From contig NZ_JBFNQN010000020.1 of assembly GCF_040796495.1 (NCBI RefSeq), positions 1 to 64,000 of the forward strand: a DNA stretch of 64,000 nt. Direction: 5' to 3'. The stretch is from Kineococcus endophyticus (GTDB lineage Bacteria; Actinomycetota; Actinomycetes; Actinomycetales; Kineococcaceae). Position 1 is the first letter of the stretch, and the number at the start of each line of letters is the position of its first letter. The position numbers and the translations under genes are program-made. The notes under the pieces were generated by a model, which saw only the letters and a list, made by a program, of their open reading frames with translations, searched no databases and was not told the origin of the DNA. Positions 51,480 to 59,264 of the stretch are shown here, piece after piece.

Positions 51480-52367
51480 GTGCCGGAGCTCCCCGAGGTC
51501 GAAGCGCTCGCCGCCTTCCTGCGCGAGCGCATGACAGGACGCGTCGTGGCGAAGGTCGAGGTCGGCGCGATCAACGTCCTCAAGACCTACGACCCGCCGC
51601 CGACCGCGCTGCAGGGTCTGCTCGTCACGGGGGTGGACCGGCACGGCAAGTGGCTCGACGTCGACGTCGACGGGCTGCACCTGGCGATCCACCTGTCCCG
51701 GGCGGGGTGGTTGCGCTGGTCGGACGCCCTGCCGAAGACGCCGCTGCGGCCGAGCGGGAAGAACCCCGTCGCGCTGCGGGTGCGCTTGGCGCCCGAGGAC
51801 GACGAGGACCCGGACAGCCCGCCCGGGTTCGACCTCACCGAGGCCGGCACCCAGAAGCGCCTCGCCGTGCACGTCGTCAAGGACGTCGCGCAGGTCCCCG
51901 GGATCGCCTCGCTCGGCCCGGACCCGCTCGACGACTCCTTCGACCTCGACGCGTTCCGCGCGTTGCTCAGCGGTTCGCGCCAGCAGGTCAAGGGGCTGCT
52001 GCGCGAGCAGTCGGTGCTGGCGGGCGTCGGGAACGCCTACTCCGACGAGGTGCTGCACGTCGCGAAGCTGTCGCCGTACGCGTCGGCCGGCAAGTTGCCC
52101 GCCGCGGACGTCGAACGGCTCTACGAGGCGTTGCGGACGACCCTGAGGGACGCCGTCGCGGCCGCCAGCGGCAAACCCGCCAAGGAGCTCAAGGACGCCA
52201 AGCGTGCGGGGATGCGCGTGCACGGGCGCACCGGTCAGCCGTGCCCCGTCTGCGGTGACGTCGTGCGCGAGGTCTCGTTCGCGGACCGTTCGATGCAGTA
52301 CTGCGCCACGTGCCAGACGGGCGGGAAACCCCTCGCGGACCGCCGGTTGTCGCGCCTGCTGAAGTGA
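51480..52367 (+). CDS. Fpg/Nei-family DNA glycosylase (intact zinc finger)
   Basis: A 295-residue glycosylase/AP lyase for oxidised bases. PELPEVE follows the start; the beta-clamp lysine is in HGKWLDV; the helix-two-turns-helix is LLREQSVLAGVGNAYSDEVLH. The C4 finger is complete: Cys255, Cys258, Cys275 and Cys278 (CPVCG ... YCATC). GTG 51480 has CAGACT 6 bases before it, so initiation may be leaderless. The region around residues 104-116 carries an acidic insertion (DDEDPDSPPG). Its stop codon is part of the left arm of a long hairpin. Confidence 0.92.
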   Translation: MPELPEVEALAAFLRERMTGRVVAKVEVGAINVLKTYDPPPTALQGLLVTGVDRHGKWLDVDVDGLHLAIHLSRAGWLRWSDALPKTPLRPSGKNPVALRVRLAPEDDEDPDSPPGFDLTEAGTQKRLAVHVVKDVAQVPGIASLGPDPLDDSFDLDAFRALLSGSRQQVKGLLREQSVLAGVGNAYSDEVLHVAKLSPYASAGKLPAADVERLYEALRTTLRDAVAAASGKPAKELKDAKRAGMRVHGRTGQPCPVCGDVVREVSFADRSMQYCATCQTGGKPLADRRLSRLLK

Positions 52368-52425
52368 ACTCACCCGGAACCTGCTGTGCACCCCCTTGGC
52401 GGGGAGGTGCCGGGAGGAGTTCACT
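52363..52425 (+). promoter_or_regulatory. Long hairpin covering the glycosylase stop and next RBS
   Basis: AGTGAACTC (52363-52371) pairs with GAGTTCACT (52417-52425), and CCCGG (52373-52377) with CCGGG (52410-52414); CACC and GGTG can pair inside. The left arm contains the glycosylase stop codon and the right arm contains GGAGGAG, the only ribosome site before the next GTG at 52432. It may terminate transcription or couple translation of the two genes. Confidence 0.5.
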
Positions 52426-52431
52426 GCGCCC

Positions 52432-53547
52432 GTGAACGAGATCAGCGCCGACCTCCGTCCCTCCCGCCGCACCGTCCTGTCCGCGACCGCCGTCCTCGGC
52501 GGCCTCGCCTCGGTGCCCCTCACCGCCGGACCGTCCTCGGCCGCCGCGACGCACCGGCCGGGCCACGGCTGGCCCTCGCCCTTCGTCGTGGGACACCGCG
52601 GCGCGTCGGCCTACCGGCCCGAGCACACCGTCGCCTCGTGGGAACTCGCAGCCCGCCTCGGCGCGGACGTCGTCGAACCCGACCTGGTGCCCACGAAGGA
52701 CGGGGTCCTCGTCTGCCGGCACGAGCCGGAGATCTCCGGGACGACGGACGTCGCCGACCACCCCGAGTTCGCCGACCGCCGCACGACGAAGACCATCGAC
52801 GGCGTCGAGTACACGGGGTGGTTCACCCCCGACTTCACGTTGGCGGAACTGCGCACGCTGCGGGCGGTCGAACGTCTCCCGGAACTGCGCCAGCACAACA
52901 CCGTCTACGACGGGCTCTGGTGCGTCCCGACGTTCGAGGAGGCGCTCGACACCCGGCAGCGGCTGTCGCGCGAGCTCGGCCGGACGATCGGGATCATCCC
53001 GGAGATCAAGCACAGCACGTACTTCCGCTCCCTGGGGTTCGACCTCGAGGCCGAGGTCGTGCGGATCCTGCGCGAGCACCGGCTGAACTCCGCCGGCGCC
53101 CCCGTCGACGTGCAGTCCTTCGAGCTGACGAACCTCGTGCAGCTGCGGACCCGGTACGGGCTGCGGACCCCGACGGTGTTCCTCACGTCGGAGACGGGCG
53201 CCCCGGCGGACCTCGTCGCGGCGGGCGACCCGCGGCAGTACGCTGACCTGCTCGTCCCGTCGGCGCTGCGCGACCTGGCGCGGTACGTCGACCAGATCGG
53301 CCCGTCGCTCGTGCAGGTGACCTCCGACCTCGTCGACGACGCCCACGCGGCCGGGCTGCAGGTCGTGCCCTACACGCTGCGACCGGAGAACGAGTTCCTG
53401 CCCGCGCAGTTCCGGACGGGGGAGGACCCGGCCGACTGGGGACGCGTCCTGGACTACGCCGCCCAGCTGCTCGCGACGGGGATCGACGGGTTCTTCACCG
53501 ACGCCCCGGACCTCGGCGTCCTCGCGCGGGACCAGCTGCGCGGCTGA
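52432..53547 (+). CDS. Glycerophosphodiester phosphodiesterase, Tat-exported
   Basis: A 371-residue secreted TIM-barrel phosphodiesterase that releases glycerol 3-phosphate from glycerophosphodiesters. The N-terminus has a Tat motif (SRRTVLSATAVLGG) and Ala-rich cleavage site near residue 40. Catalytic features are VGHRGASAYRPEHT, ADVVEPDLVPTKDGVLVCRHEPE (the catalytic His), and IIPEIKHS. The GTG at 52432 lies 12 bases after GGAGGAG, rather far, which is odd. The sequence between metal motifs has the length of the periplasmic GlpQ type. Confidence 0.92.
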   Translation: MNEISADLRPSRRTVLSATAVLGGLASVPLTAGPSSAAATHRPGHGWPSPFVVGHRGASAYRPEHTVASWELAARLGADVVEPDLVPTKDGVLVCRHEPEISGTTDVADHPEFADRRTTKTIDGVEYTGWFTPDFTLAELRTLRAVERLPELRQHNTVYDGLWCVPTFEEALDTRQRLSRELGRTIGIIPEIKHSTYFRSLGFDLEAEVVRILREHRLNSAGAPVDVQSFELTNLVQLRTRYGLRTPTVFLTSETGAPADLVAAGDPRQYADLLVPSALRDLARYVDQIGPSLVQVTSDLVDDAHAAGLQVVPYTLRPENEFLPAQFRTGEDPADWGRVLDYAAQLLATGIDGFFTDAPDLGVLARDQLRG

Positions 53548-53660
53548 GCGTCCTCCCCCGGGAGGACGAGGCGGTTCCACCCCGGGCACGATGTGCCGCC
53601 CCGTGCCCGCGGCCGATCCTGGACGGGTCGAGGTCGGGAACGGTGCGGAGGGGTGCGGAG

Positions 53661-53945
53661 ATGGACGTGCAGGTGCTGGTGGGAGTGCTGGTGGGGATCG
53701 TCGGCGTCGCCGGCGCACTGCTCGTCGTCGTGGCGGCCGCGGCCGGCCGGTTCGCGCGGGAGGGGAGGGGCGAGGAGCAGTTGCTCGTCGCCCCGCGCGG
53801 CGCCCGGTTCGGGGACGCGACGGACCTGGTGCTCACGGCGGCCCGGGCGCAGGAGGTCCGGACGCGTGAGGACCGGGCCGTCACGGTCGTCCGGCTGGAC
53901 GAGCACCGGCGGCGGCGCGGGGCCGCCACCGGCCACGCCGCCTGA
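53661..53945 (+). CDS. Small single-helix membrane protein
   Basis: A 94-residue protein with one N-terminal membrane helix (VLVGVLVGIVGVAGALLVVVAAAA, about residues 5-28) and a charged cytoplasmic tail with DEHRRRRG near the end. GGAGGGG lies 7 bases before the ATG. I do not recognise a family. A strong hairpin follows its stop. Confidence 0.6.
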   Translation: MDVQVLVGVLVGIVGVAGALLVVVAAAAGRFAREGRGEEQLLVAPRGARFGDATDLVLTAARAQEVRTREDRAVTVVRLDEHRRRRGAATGHAA

Positions 53946-53976
53946 CACCCCCGTGGGGGACGGGGACGGGGCCTGA

Positions 53977-54008
53977 CCCCGCGGCGGGAGGTTCCTCCCG
54001 CCGCGGGG
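53977..54008. terminator. Bidirectional GC hairpin terminator
   Basis: A perfect 15-base inverted repeat (53977-53991 and 53994-54008) around a 2-base loop, between two convergent genes: the small membrane protein (ends 53945) and the CWB2 protein (ends 54025). There is no T-tract, as is common in high-GC actinobacteria. Confidence 0.8.
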
Positions 54009-54024
54009 CTGCCCGCACCCCCGG

Positions 54025-55056
54025 TTACTGCACCAGGGCGGTGGCGGCGTCCGCGGTCGCCTGCGGGACCGAGGGCAGGCCGCCGAAGATCCACCCGGTG
54101 CCCGAGGTGGTGTAGTTCGCCTTCTTGGCGCTCAGGTACGCCGAGGTGCTGGTGCCGAGGGAACCGTTGAAGTCGGTGAACAGCAGGGGAACCCCCTGGC
54201 TGCCCGCCACCGGTGCCGCGGCGAGGGCGTCGGCGGCCGTCGCGTCGGTCCCGCCCACGAGAGCCACGCTCTGGCTGTCGAAGTTCTCGTTGGCGATGGC
54301 GTCGTCGGCGATCTTCGACGCCGTCTCCTGGCGGTTGGTGCCCGCGATGCGTTCGGTGCCGCCGGCCTGGCTGTAGACGGCGTCCGAGACGGACGTGGAA
54401 CTGCCCAGGACGACCCGGTTGGTCGTGCCCAGCTCCGTCAGCGCGTCCTTGGTGGCCGTCGGCAGCGACCCGGCCTCGGTGAGCAGGATCGGGTAGTTCC
54501 GGGCCCACGCGACCGGACCGGCCGCGAGCGCGTCGGCCGTGCTCGTGCCGCTGGCGATGAACACCTGCTCCGGGGCGTCCCCGGAGTCGTCGGCCTCGGC
54601 GACGAGCGCCGCGGTCGCGTAGCGGTCGGCGCCGGCGAGGCGGTGGACGGTCTTGCCGTCCGCCTTCCAGGCGTCCTCCTGCGCCTGGGAGACGCGGTTC
54701 GTGCCGCCGACGATCCAGACGTCCTTGGCGCCCAGGCGGTCGATCTCGGCCGACGTGACCGCCGGGACGGCGTTCGTGTCGGTGTAGAGGATGGGCGCCG
54801 ACTTCAGGCCGGCCAGGTAGGAGGCCGTGAGGCCGTCGACCGTGGCGTACCCGTTGACGACGACGACGTCGGTGGCCGACCCGTCGACGGGTTCGAGCAG
54901 CTTGGACGCGGCGACGGCGGTGGCGAACCGGTCGGTGCCCGAGATGCGGTCGTCGAACGCGAAACCGGTGGCGGCCTGCGCGGGCAGTGCGGTGACGGCG
55001 GAGCCGAGACCGACGAGCAGGGCCACACCGGCAGCGGTGGCGAGGGTCTTCTTCAT
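54025..55056 (-). CDS. Cell-wall-binding repeat 2 (CWB2) protein, secreted
   Basis: A 343-residue exported protein with a Sec signal peptide (KKTLATAAGVALLVGLGSAVTALPAQA, cleaved near residue 29). The whole mature part is three CWB2 repeats, each with the RISGTDRFATAV, LAGADRYATAAL or IAGTNRQETASK start and a glycine-rich end such as VWIVGGTNRVS, VVLGSSTSVS and WIFGGLPSVP. CWB2 triplets bind cell-wall polymer in S-layer proteins. There is no catalytic domain, so this is a pure wall-binding or scaffold module. It follows the ferritin-like gene by 23 bases on the same strand, so they form an operon. Confidence 0.9.
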   Translation of the reverse strand: MKKTLATAAGVALLVGLGSAVTALPAQAATGFAFDDRISGTDRFATAVAASKLLEPVDGSATDVVVVNGYATVDGLTASYLAGLKSAPILYTDTNAVPAVTSAEIDRLGAKDVWIVGGTNRVSQAQEDAWKADGKTVHRLAGADRYATAALVAEADDSGDAPEQVFIASGTSTADALAAGPVAWARNYPILLTEAGSLPTATKDALTELGTTNRVVLGSSTSVSDAVYSQAGGTERIAGTNRQETASKIADDAIANENFDSQSVALVGGTDATAADALAAAPVAGSQGVPLLFTDFNGSLGTSTSAYLSAKKANYTTSGTGWIFGGLPSVPQATADAATALVQ

Positions 55057-55079
55057 CGTGTTCTCCTGGGATCCGCGGG

Positions 55080-56006
55080 TCAGCTGGTGGCGATCTCGCC
55101 GTTGAGGCCGGCGGGGTAGAACCCGCCCTTGGTGACCCCGGTGCCCGGCGTCAGGTACACGATGTTCAGGACCTCCTGCGGTGACCGGCTGAACGCGATC
55201 CCGTTGGCGTCGGTCGGGACGAGGTTGGCCCGGCCGCCGGAACCCACGGTGATGCCCTGGTCCTTGTCGGCGCCTGCGCCGTCGAGGGAGTCGCGGGCGT
55301 CGGAGATGAGGTTCGTGGGGGTGTCCAACCCGTTCTCGTACAGCAGGGTGCGCACGATCCCGGAGTGGTAGGCCTCGACGGCGAGGATGCCGGCCGCGGC
55401 CTCGAGGTAGGCGGGGGTGGAGATGAGCGGGGCCGCACCCTTGTAGGCGGTGACCCCGACGTCCTCGAAGAGGAACGCGCCGAGGAGGAAGAACGCCTCG
55501 GAGGAGAACGGGTCGAACGTCTCACCCTGCTTGATGACACCGGCGGCGACGGCCGCTCCGGTGAAGGACTCCTGCAGGTTGATGGCCGGGCGGGAGACCG
55601 CGGCCGAGCCGAGGGCGGAGCGCAGGAACTTCACGTGCGCGATCTCGTCGTTGGCGATCTCCTCGGCGTAGTAGCGCATCGCCTTGGACTTGAAGGGGAC
55701 GCGGTGCCCGCCGGTGACCCCGCCCTGGGTGCCGGTCCCGGTGGCGAGGGCGTCGGCGAGGCCGTGGCCGTAGGCGGCGTAGCAGTAGAACTCGGCTTCG
55801 AGGTACTCGAGGTTCAGGGCGAAGTTGAGGACGCTGCCCTCGCTGGGGGTCGCCGCCGAGGCGGACTCGGCCGTGGAGGCCCCCACGAGCCCGGCGCCGA
55901 CGGCGCCGGCGGACAGCAGGCCCATGCCGCGCAGGAAGTTCCTGCGGTCGGCGGGGGTCTCGGAACTGCGGTTGATCATGTCGACGAGGAGGGACTTCTT
56001 GAACAT
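55080..56006 (-). CDS. Tat-exported ferritin-like protein
   Basis: A 308-residue protein. A Tat signal is present (DRRNFLRGMGLLSAGAVGAG around residues 20-39). The mature part is a ferritin-like four-helix protein of the type related to desiccation-linked plant PCC13-62 proteins: ALNLEYLEAEFYCYAAYGHG, EEIANDEIAHVKFLRSALG and GILAVEAYHSGIVRTLLYENG carry the Glu/His metal-ligand positions. It would be folded and metal-loaded in the cytoplasm, then exported. Its role may be protection from oxidation or drying, by family association only. No clear promoter was found in the 204 bases in front. Confidence 0.85.
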   Translation of the reverse strand: MFKKSLLVDMINRSSETPADRRNFLRGMGLLSAGAVGAGLVGASTAESASAATPSEGSVLNFALNLEYLEAEFYCYAAYGHGLADALATGTGTQGGVTGGHRVPFKSKAMRYYAEEIANDEIAHVKFLRSALGSAAVSRPAINLQESFTGAAVAAGVIKQGETFDPFSSEAFFLLGAFLFEDVGVTAYKGAAPLISTPAYLEAAAGILAVEAYHSGIVRTLLYENGLDTPTNLISDARDSLDGAGADKDQGITVGSGGRANLVPTDANGIAFSRSPQEVLNIVYLTPGTGVTKGGFYPAGLNGEIATS

Positions 56007-56073
56007 GGGCAGCCTTTGAGGTCTGGGCGCCAAGGCTCGACGCCGGTGCTCGACGCGGCAGGTGTCACGTCGT

Positions 56074-56172
56074 CGTGATCGGACGTCCGGTGTTCGGAGC
56101 GGTCGGCCCGGTGGATGGGTCGTGGTCGTGACTCCTCGGACGAACCGTGATCAGCCTGCCCTGCCGATCACG
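56074..56172. promoter_or_regulatory. Repeated half-site CGTGATC in ferritin-like upstream region
   Basis: CGTGATC occurs at 56074-56080 and 56146-56152, and as its inverse GATCACG at 56166-56172; the last two form an inverted repeat with a 13-base spacer. The 204-base region between the ferritin-like gene and the inhibitor gene shows nothing else clear. Confidence 0.35.
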
Positions 56173-56210
56173 ATCCGTCTACCCAGCGTCATGCTCCGAC
56201 TACAGAAGGC

Positions 56211-56750
56211 TCATGAAGCGCCGCGCGACCTCGTCGTCACGGGCGTGTCGGGCTGGAGGAGGGGGGCGATCCGGTCCCAGCGGGCGATCTGACAGCCGTC
56301 GTTGCGGGCGTAGCGCGCGTCGACCCGTTCCCCGCGCCACGTGCCGGTGACCGTCGCCGTCTGCGCGCCGCCGTAGACCTGCGTGCAGGCCATGTCCTTC
56401 GGGACGGGCGCCCAGGGCGACTTCGCCGCGGCGATCGCGTCGCACGCGTTCTGGGCGTCCGGGTGGTCCCCGCCGACGACGCCGTCGGCGCACGTCAGGG
56501 TCCACGTGGTCTGCGCCCCCGTGCCGTCGTCGACCACGACGGTCAACGTGTCCCCGGACGTCGCCGCGGCGCTGCCCGACGGGGTGCTGTCCGACGGGGT
56601 GCTGTCCGACGGGGTGCTGGAGGGAGTGCTGCTCGTCACCGGTGCTCCTGCCTGCTGGTCACCGCAGGCCGCGAGCAGACCGAGCCCCACCGCCAGGAGG
56701 GCGGCGGCACCGGTCCGGGCGCTGCGGTGGACGGTCCTGCGTTCGGTCAC
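56211..56750 (-). CDS. Subtilisin-inhibitor-like (SSI) lipoprotein
   Basis: A 179-residue lipoprotein. Signal peptide ending LLAACG (lipidated Cys), a low-complexity Ser/Thr/Pro linker with repeated STPSD, then an SSI-type inhibitor domain: LTCADGVVGGDHPDAQNACDAI, the CTQVYGGAQTATVTGTW core, RVDARYARNDGCQIARWD, with the four conserved cysteines. In SSI the reactive bond follows CPM; here the P1 position is Gln in CTQVYGG. It would inhibit an external serine protease while tethered to the membrane, unlike the freely secreted Streptomyces inhibitors. The GTG at 56750 is the natural signal-peptide start. Confidence 0.85.
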   Translation of the reverse strand: MTERRTVHRSARTGAAALLAVGLGLLAACGDQQAGAPVTSSTPSSTPSDSTPSDSTPSGSAAATSGDTLTVVVDDGTGAQTTWTLTCADGVVGGDHPDAQNACDAIAAAKSPWAPVPKDMACTQVYGGAQTATVTGTWRGERVDARYARNDGCQIARWDRIAPLLQPDTPVTTRSRGAS

Positions 56751-56964
56751 GGGACTACGACGCCCGCGGCCGCGGGACGGTTCCCGTCCGGTCGGCACGT
56801 GACGGGTGACAGGGGCGCCACGCCCGCGTTACGGTGGGGATTTCGCTCGATCCGGGTTCTCCCCGCGTCACCACGGACATCGTCCCGCGGGCGCCCTCGT
56901 GATCGCAACGTTGTTGTCGCGCACCGGTTCCGGCAGAATCGACGGTCGATCCGATGGAGGAACC

Positions 56965-59028
56965 GTGTCCGAGCACGCCCCGGACGAGGTGCTGACCGCC
57001 GAGCAGCGGCACCTCGACCACGCCCGCGCCGAACTCGCCCGCATGCGGGCCCACACCCTGTCCCTCGTCGACTCCCTCGCCCCCGGTCACGCCGGCGACG
57101 CCGGCGCCGACGAGGCCCTCGGCTGGACGCTGCACCGCCGCGCCGCCAGCCTCGTCGACGACCCGTCCACCACGCTGTTCTTCGGCCGCACCGACCACGA
57201 CGACGGCCAGAGCCTGCACATCGGCCGTCGGCACGTCACCGACTCCGCCGGCGACCCGGTCGTCGTCGACTGGCGCGCCGACGTCTCCCGCGGGTTCTAC
57301 CGCGCGACCCGCGACGACCGCGCCGGCGTGCGGTTGCGCCGCCGGTTCGGCGTCGAGCAGGGCCGCCTGACGGCCTACGAGGACGAGCACCTCACCGACG
57401 AGTCCGAGGTGGACTCCTCCTCGGACATCCTGGCCCGCGAGATCGAGCGTCCGCGCTCGGGCCCGATGCGCGACATCGTCGCCACCATCCAGCCCGAGCA
57501 GGACGCCCTCGTCCGCGCCGACGCCCAGACGACGGTCTGCGTCCAGGGAGCCCCCGGCACGGGGAAGACGGCCGTCGGCCTGCACCGCGCCGCGTGGCTG
57601 CTGTACGCGCACCGGGAACGCTTGACGCGGCAGGGCGTCCTCGTCATCGGTCCGAACCGCGCGTTCCTGCAGCACATCTCGGCGGTCCTGCCGGCCCTCG
57701 GCGAGGTCGAGGTGGACCAGCGGACGGTCGACGAACTCCTGACGGCGGCGACCGAGGGAAGCAGGGAGGTCCGCGTCCGCGGCACCGAACCGCCCGAGGT
57801 GGGGACCCTCAAGGGCGACGGGCGGATGGCCGAGGTCGTCCGCCGCGCCGTCTGGGCGGCGGTGGGGGACCCCGCGCAGGTGCTGGAGTCGGGCGCGGTG
57901 GTCGTGACGCGCGGTTCCCGGCGCTGGCGCGTCCCCGGGTACGTCGTCCGCGAACTCCTCGACGAGCTGACCGGTCGCGGGATCCGCTACGGGGCGGCGG
58001 CTGCCCTGCTGCCGCAGCGGCTCGCGCACTCCGTCCTGCAGCTGCTCGAGGCGGCCGGGGACTCCCCGGACGACGTCGTCCAGGACGCCGTCGCCCGCAG
58101 CGCCGAGGTCAAGCGGGCGGTCAAGGCGCTCATGCCGGCCCAGGACCCGGCGAAGGTCCTGCACCGGGTGCTGTCCGACGCGGAGTTCCTGCGCGCGTGC
58201 TCCGACGGGGTCCTCACCGACGCCGAACGGGACCTGCTCGCCTGGCCCGTGCCGCCGCGCACGGCGGGTTCGGCGAAGTGGACCGCGGCGGACGCGGTGC
58301 TGCTCGACGAGGTGCGGGACCAGCTGCAGCGCACGCCGTCCCGGGCGCACGTCGTCCTCGACGAGGCGCAGGACCTGTCCGCCATGCAGTTGCGCGCCGT
58401 CGGCCGCCGGTGCAGCACGGGCGCGGCGACGGTGCTCGGCGACATCGCGCAGGGCACGACGCCGTGGGCGGCCCGCAGCTGGGACGACGTCCTGGTCCAC
58501 CTCGGCAAACCCGACGGCGAGCTCGAGGTCCTCGACCGGGGTTTCCGCGTCCCCGCGGCCGTCATCGACTACGCGGCGAGGTTGTTGCCCCGCATCGCGC
58601 CGGACCTCACCGTCCCCCGGTCCGTCCGGACCGATCCCGGTCTGCTGGAAGTCCTCCGCGTCGAGGACCCCGTCGTGCAGGCGGCCCGGACGGTGCGCGA
58701 GCTCGCCGACCTCGAGGGTTCCGTGGGGGTCGTGGTGGCGTCCGCCGTGGTCGAGGACGTGGCCCGGGAACTGAGCGCGCAGGGCCTGGAGTTCTCCCGG
58801 CTCGACGACCCCGACCCCGACCAGCAGCGGATCTCCCTCGTCCCCGCGCCGCTGGTCAAGGGCCTGGAGTTCGACCGCGTCGTCGTCGTGGAACCCGCGG
58901 CCGTGGTGGCCGGGGAACCCGACGAGCGCACCGGTCTGCGGCGCCTCTACGTGAGCCTGACGCGTGCGGTGAGCGCGATGGTCGTGCTGCACCGCGAGGA
59001 CCTCCCCGCCGAACTCGTCGGCGGCTGA
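56965..59028 (+). CDS. helD: HelD-like RNA polymerase recycling helicase (UvrD-type)
   Basis: A 687-residue superfamily 1 motor of the actinobacterial HelD class. Walker A is GAPGTGKTA at 195-203, Walker B/DEAQD at 466-470, and conserved motifs of UvrD type (VLGDIAQGTTPW, GFRVPAAVIDYA, KGLEFDRVVVVEP, LYVSLTRAVS) are present. N-terminal residues 1-90 form a coiled-coil arm, and FFGRTDHDDG begins the next domain. HelD proteins pull RNA polymerase off DNA and recycle it, and in mycobacteria link to rifampicin tolerance. GGAGGAA precedes the GTG at 56965. Confidence 0.92.
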   Translation: MSEHAPDEVLTAEQRHLDHARAELARMRAHTLSLVDSLAPGHAGDAGADEALGWTLHRRAASLVDDPSTTLFFGRTDHDDGQSLHIGRRHVTDSAGDPVVVDWRADVSRGFYRATRDDRAGVRLRRRFGVEQGRLTAYEDEHLTDESEVDSSSDILAREIERPRSGPMRDIVATIQPEQDALVRADAQTTVCVQGAPGTGKTAVGLHRAAWLLYAHRERLTRQGVLVIGPNRAFLQHISAVLPALGEVEVDQRTVDELLTAATEGSREVRVRGTEPPEVGTLKGDGRMAEVVRRAVWAAVGDPAQVLESGAVVVTRGSRRWRVPGYVVRELLDELTGRGIRYGAAAALLPQRLAHSVLQLLEAAGDSPDDVVQDAVARSAEVKRAVKALMPAQDPAKVLHRVLSDAEFLRACSDGVLTDAERDLLAWPVPPRTAGSAKWTAADAVLLDEVRDQLQRTPSRAHVVLDEAQDLSAMQLRAVGRRCSTGAATVLGDIAQGTTPWAARSWDDVLVHLGKPDGELEVLDRGFRVPAAVIDYAARLLPRIAPDLTVPRSVRTDPGLLEVLRVEDPVVQAARTVRELADLEGSVGVVVASAVVEDVARELSAQGLEFSRLDDPDPDQQRISLVPAPLVKGLEFDRVVVVEPAAVVAGEPDERTGLRRLYVSLTRAVSAMVVLHREDLPAELVGG

Positions 59029-59063
59029 CCCGCTGCCTGCCTGCCCCCGCCTGAGTTCGGGCG

Positions 59064-59253
59064 CGGGGTCACCCCGTGCGTGGTGATGGGGTGCGGGGTC
59101 ACCCCGAGCCGCCCGTGCCGCCCCTTGCCGCGGTGGTCGGCCGACGGGTTCGGGTATGGGGTCACCCCGTACGCGGTGATGGGGTGCGGGGTCACCCCGT
59201 GCCGCCCGGGCCTGGGTGAGAGACCGACGGGTTTTGGCGCGGGGTCACCCCGT
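59064..59253. repeat. Array of five 13-base palindromes (CGGGGTCACCCCG)
   Basis: The perfect palindrome CGGGGTCACCCCG or its core is at 59064-59076, 59094-59106, 59158-59169, 59187-59199 and 59240-59252 (third copy with A/T in place of the first C). Copies 1-2 and 3-4 are each 30 bases apart and share the intervening GGTGATGGGGTG; spacings 2-3 and 4-5 are 63 and 53. It fills the convergent gap between helD and prs; the last copy ends 12 bases from the prs stop. No coding function seems likely, although the repeats read as VTP-type peptides in several frames. Confidence 0.85.
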
Positions 59254-59264
59254 GCCCGACCGGG

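Noticed and set aside
51322-51480. Mn (yybP-ykoY) riboswitch before the GDT1-type gene
   Set aside because: The leader is short and I could not find the conserved loops of that riboswitch; only two dyads are seen.
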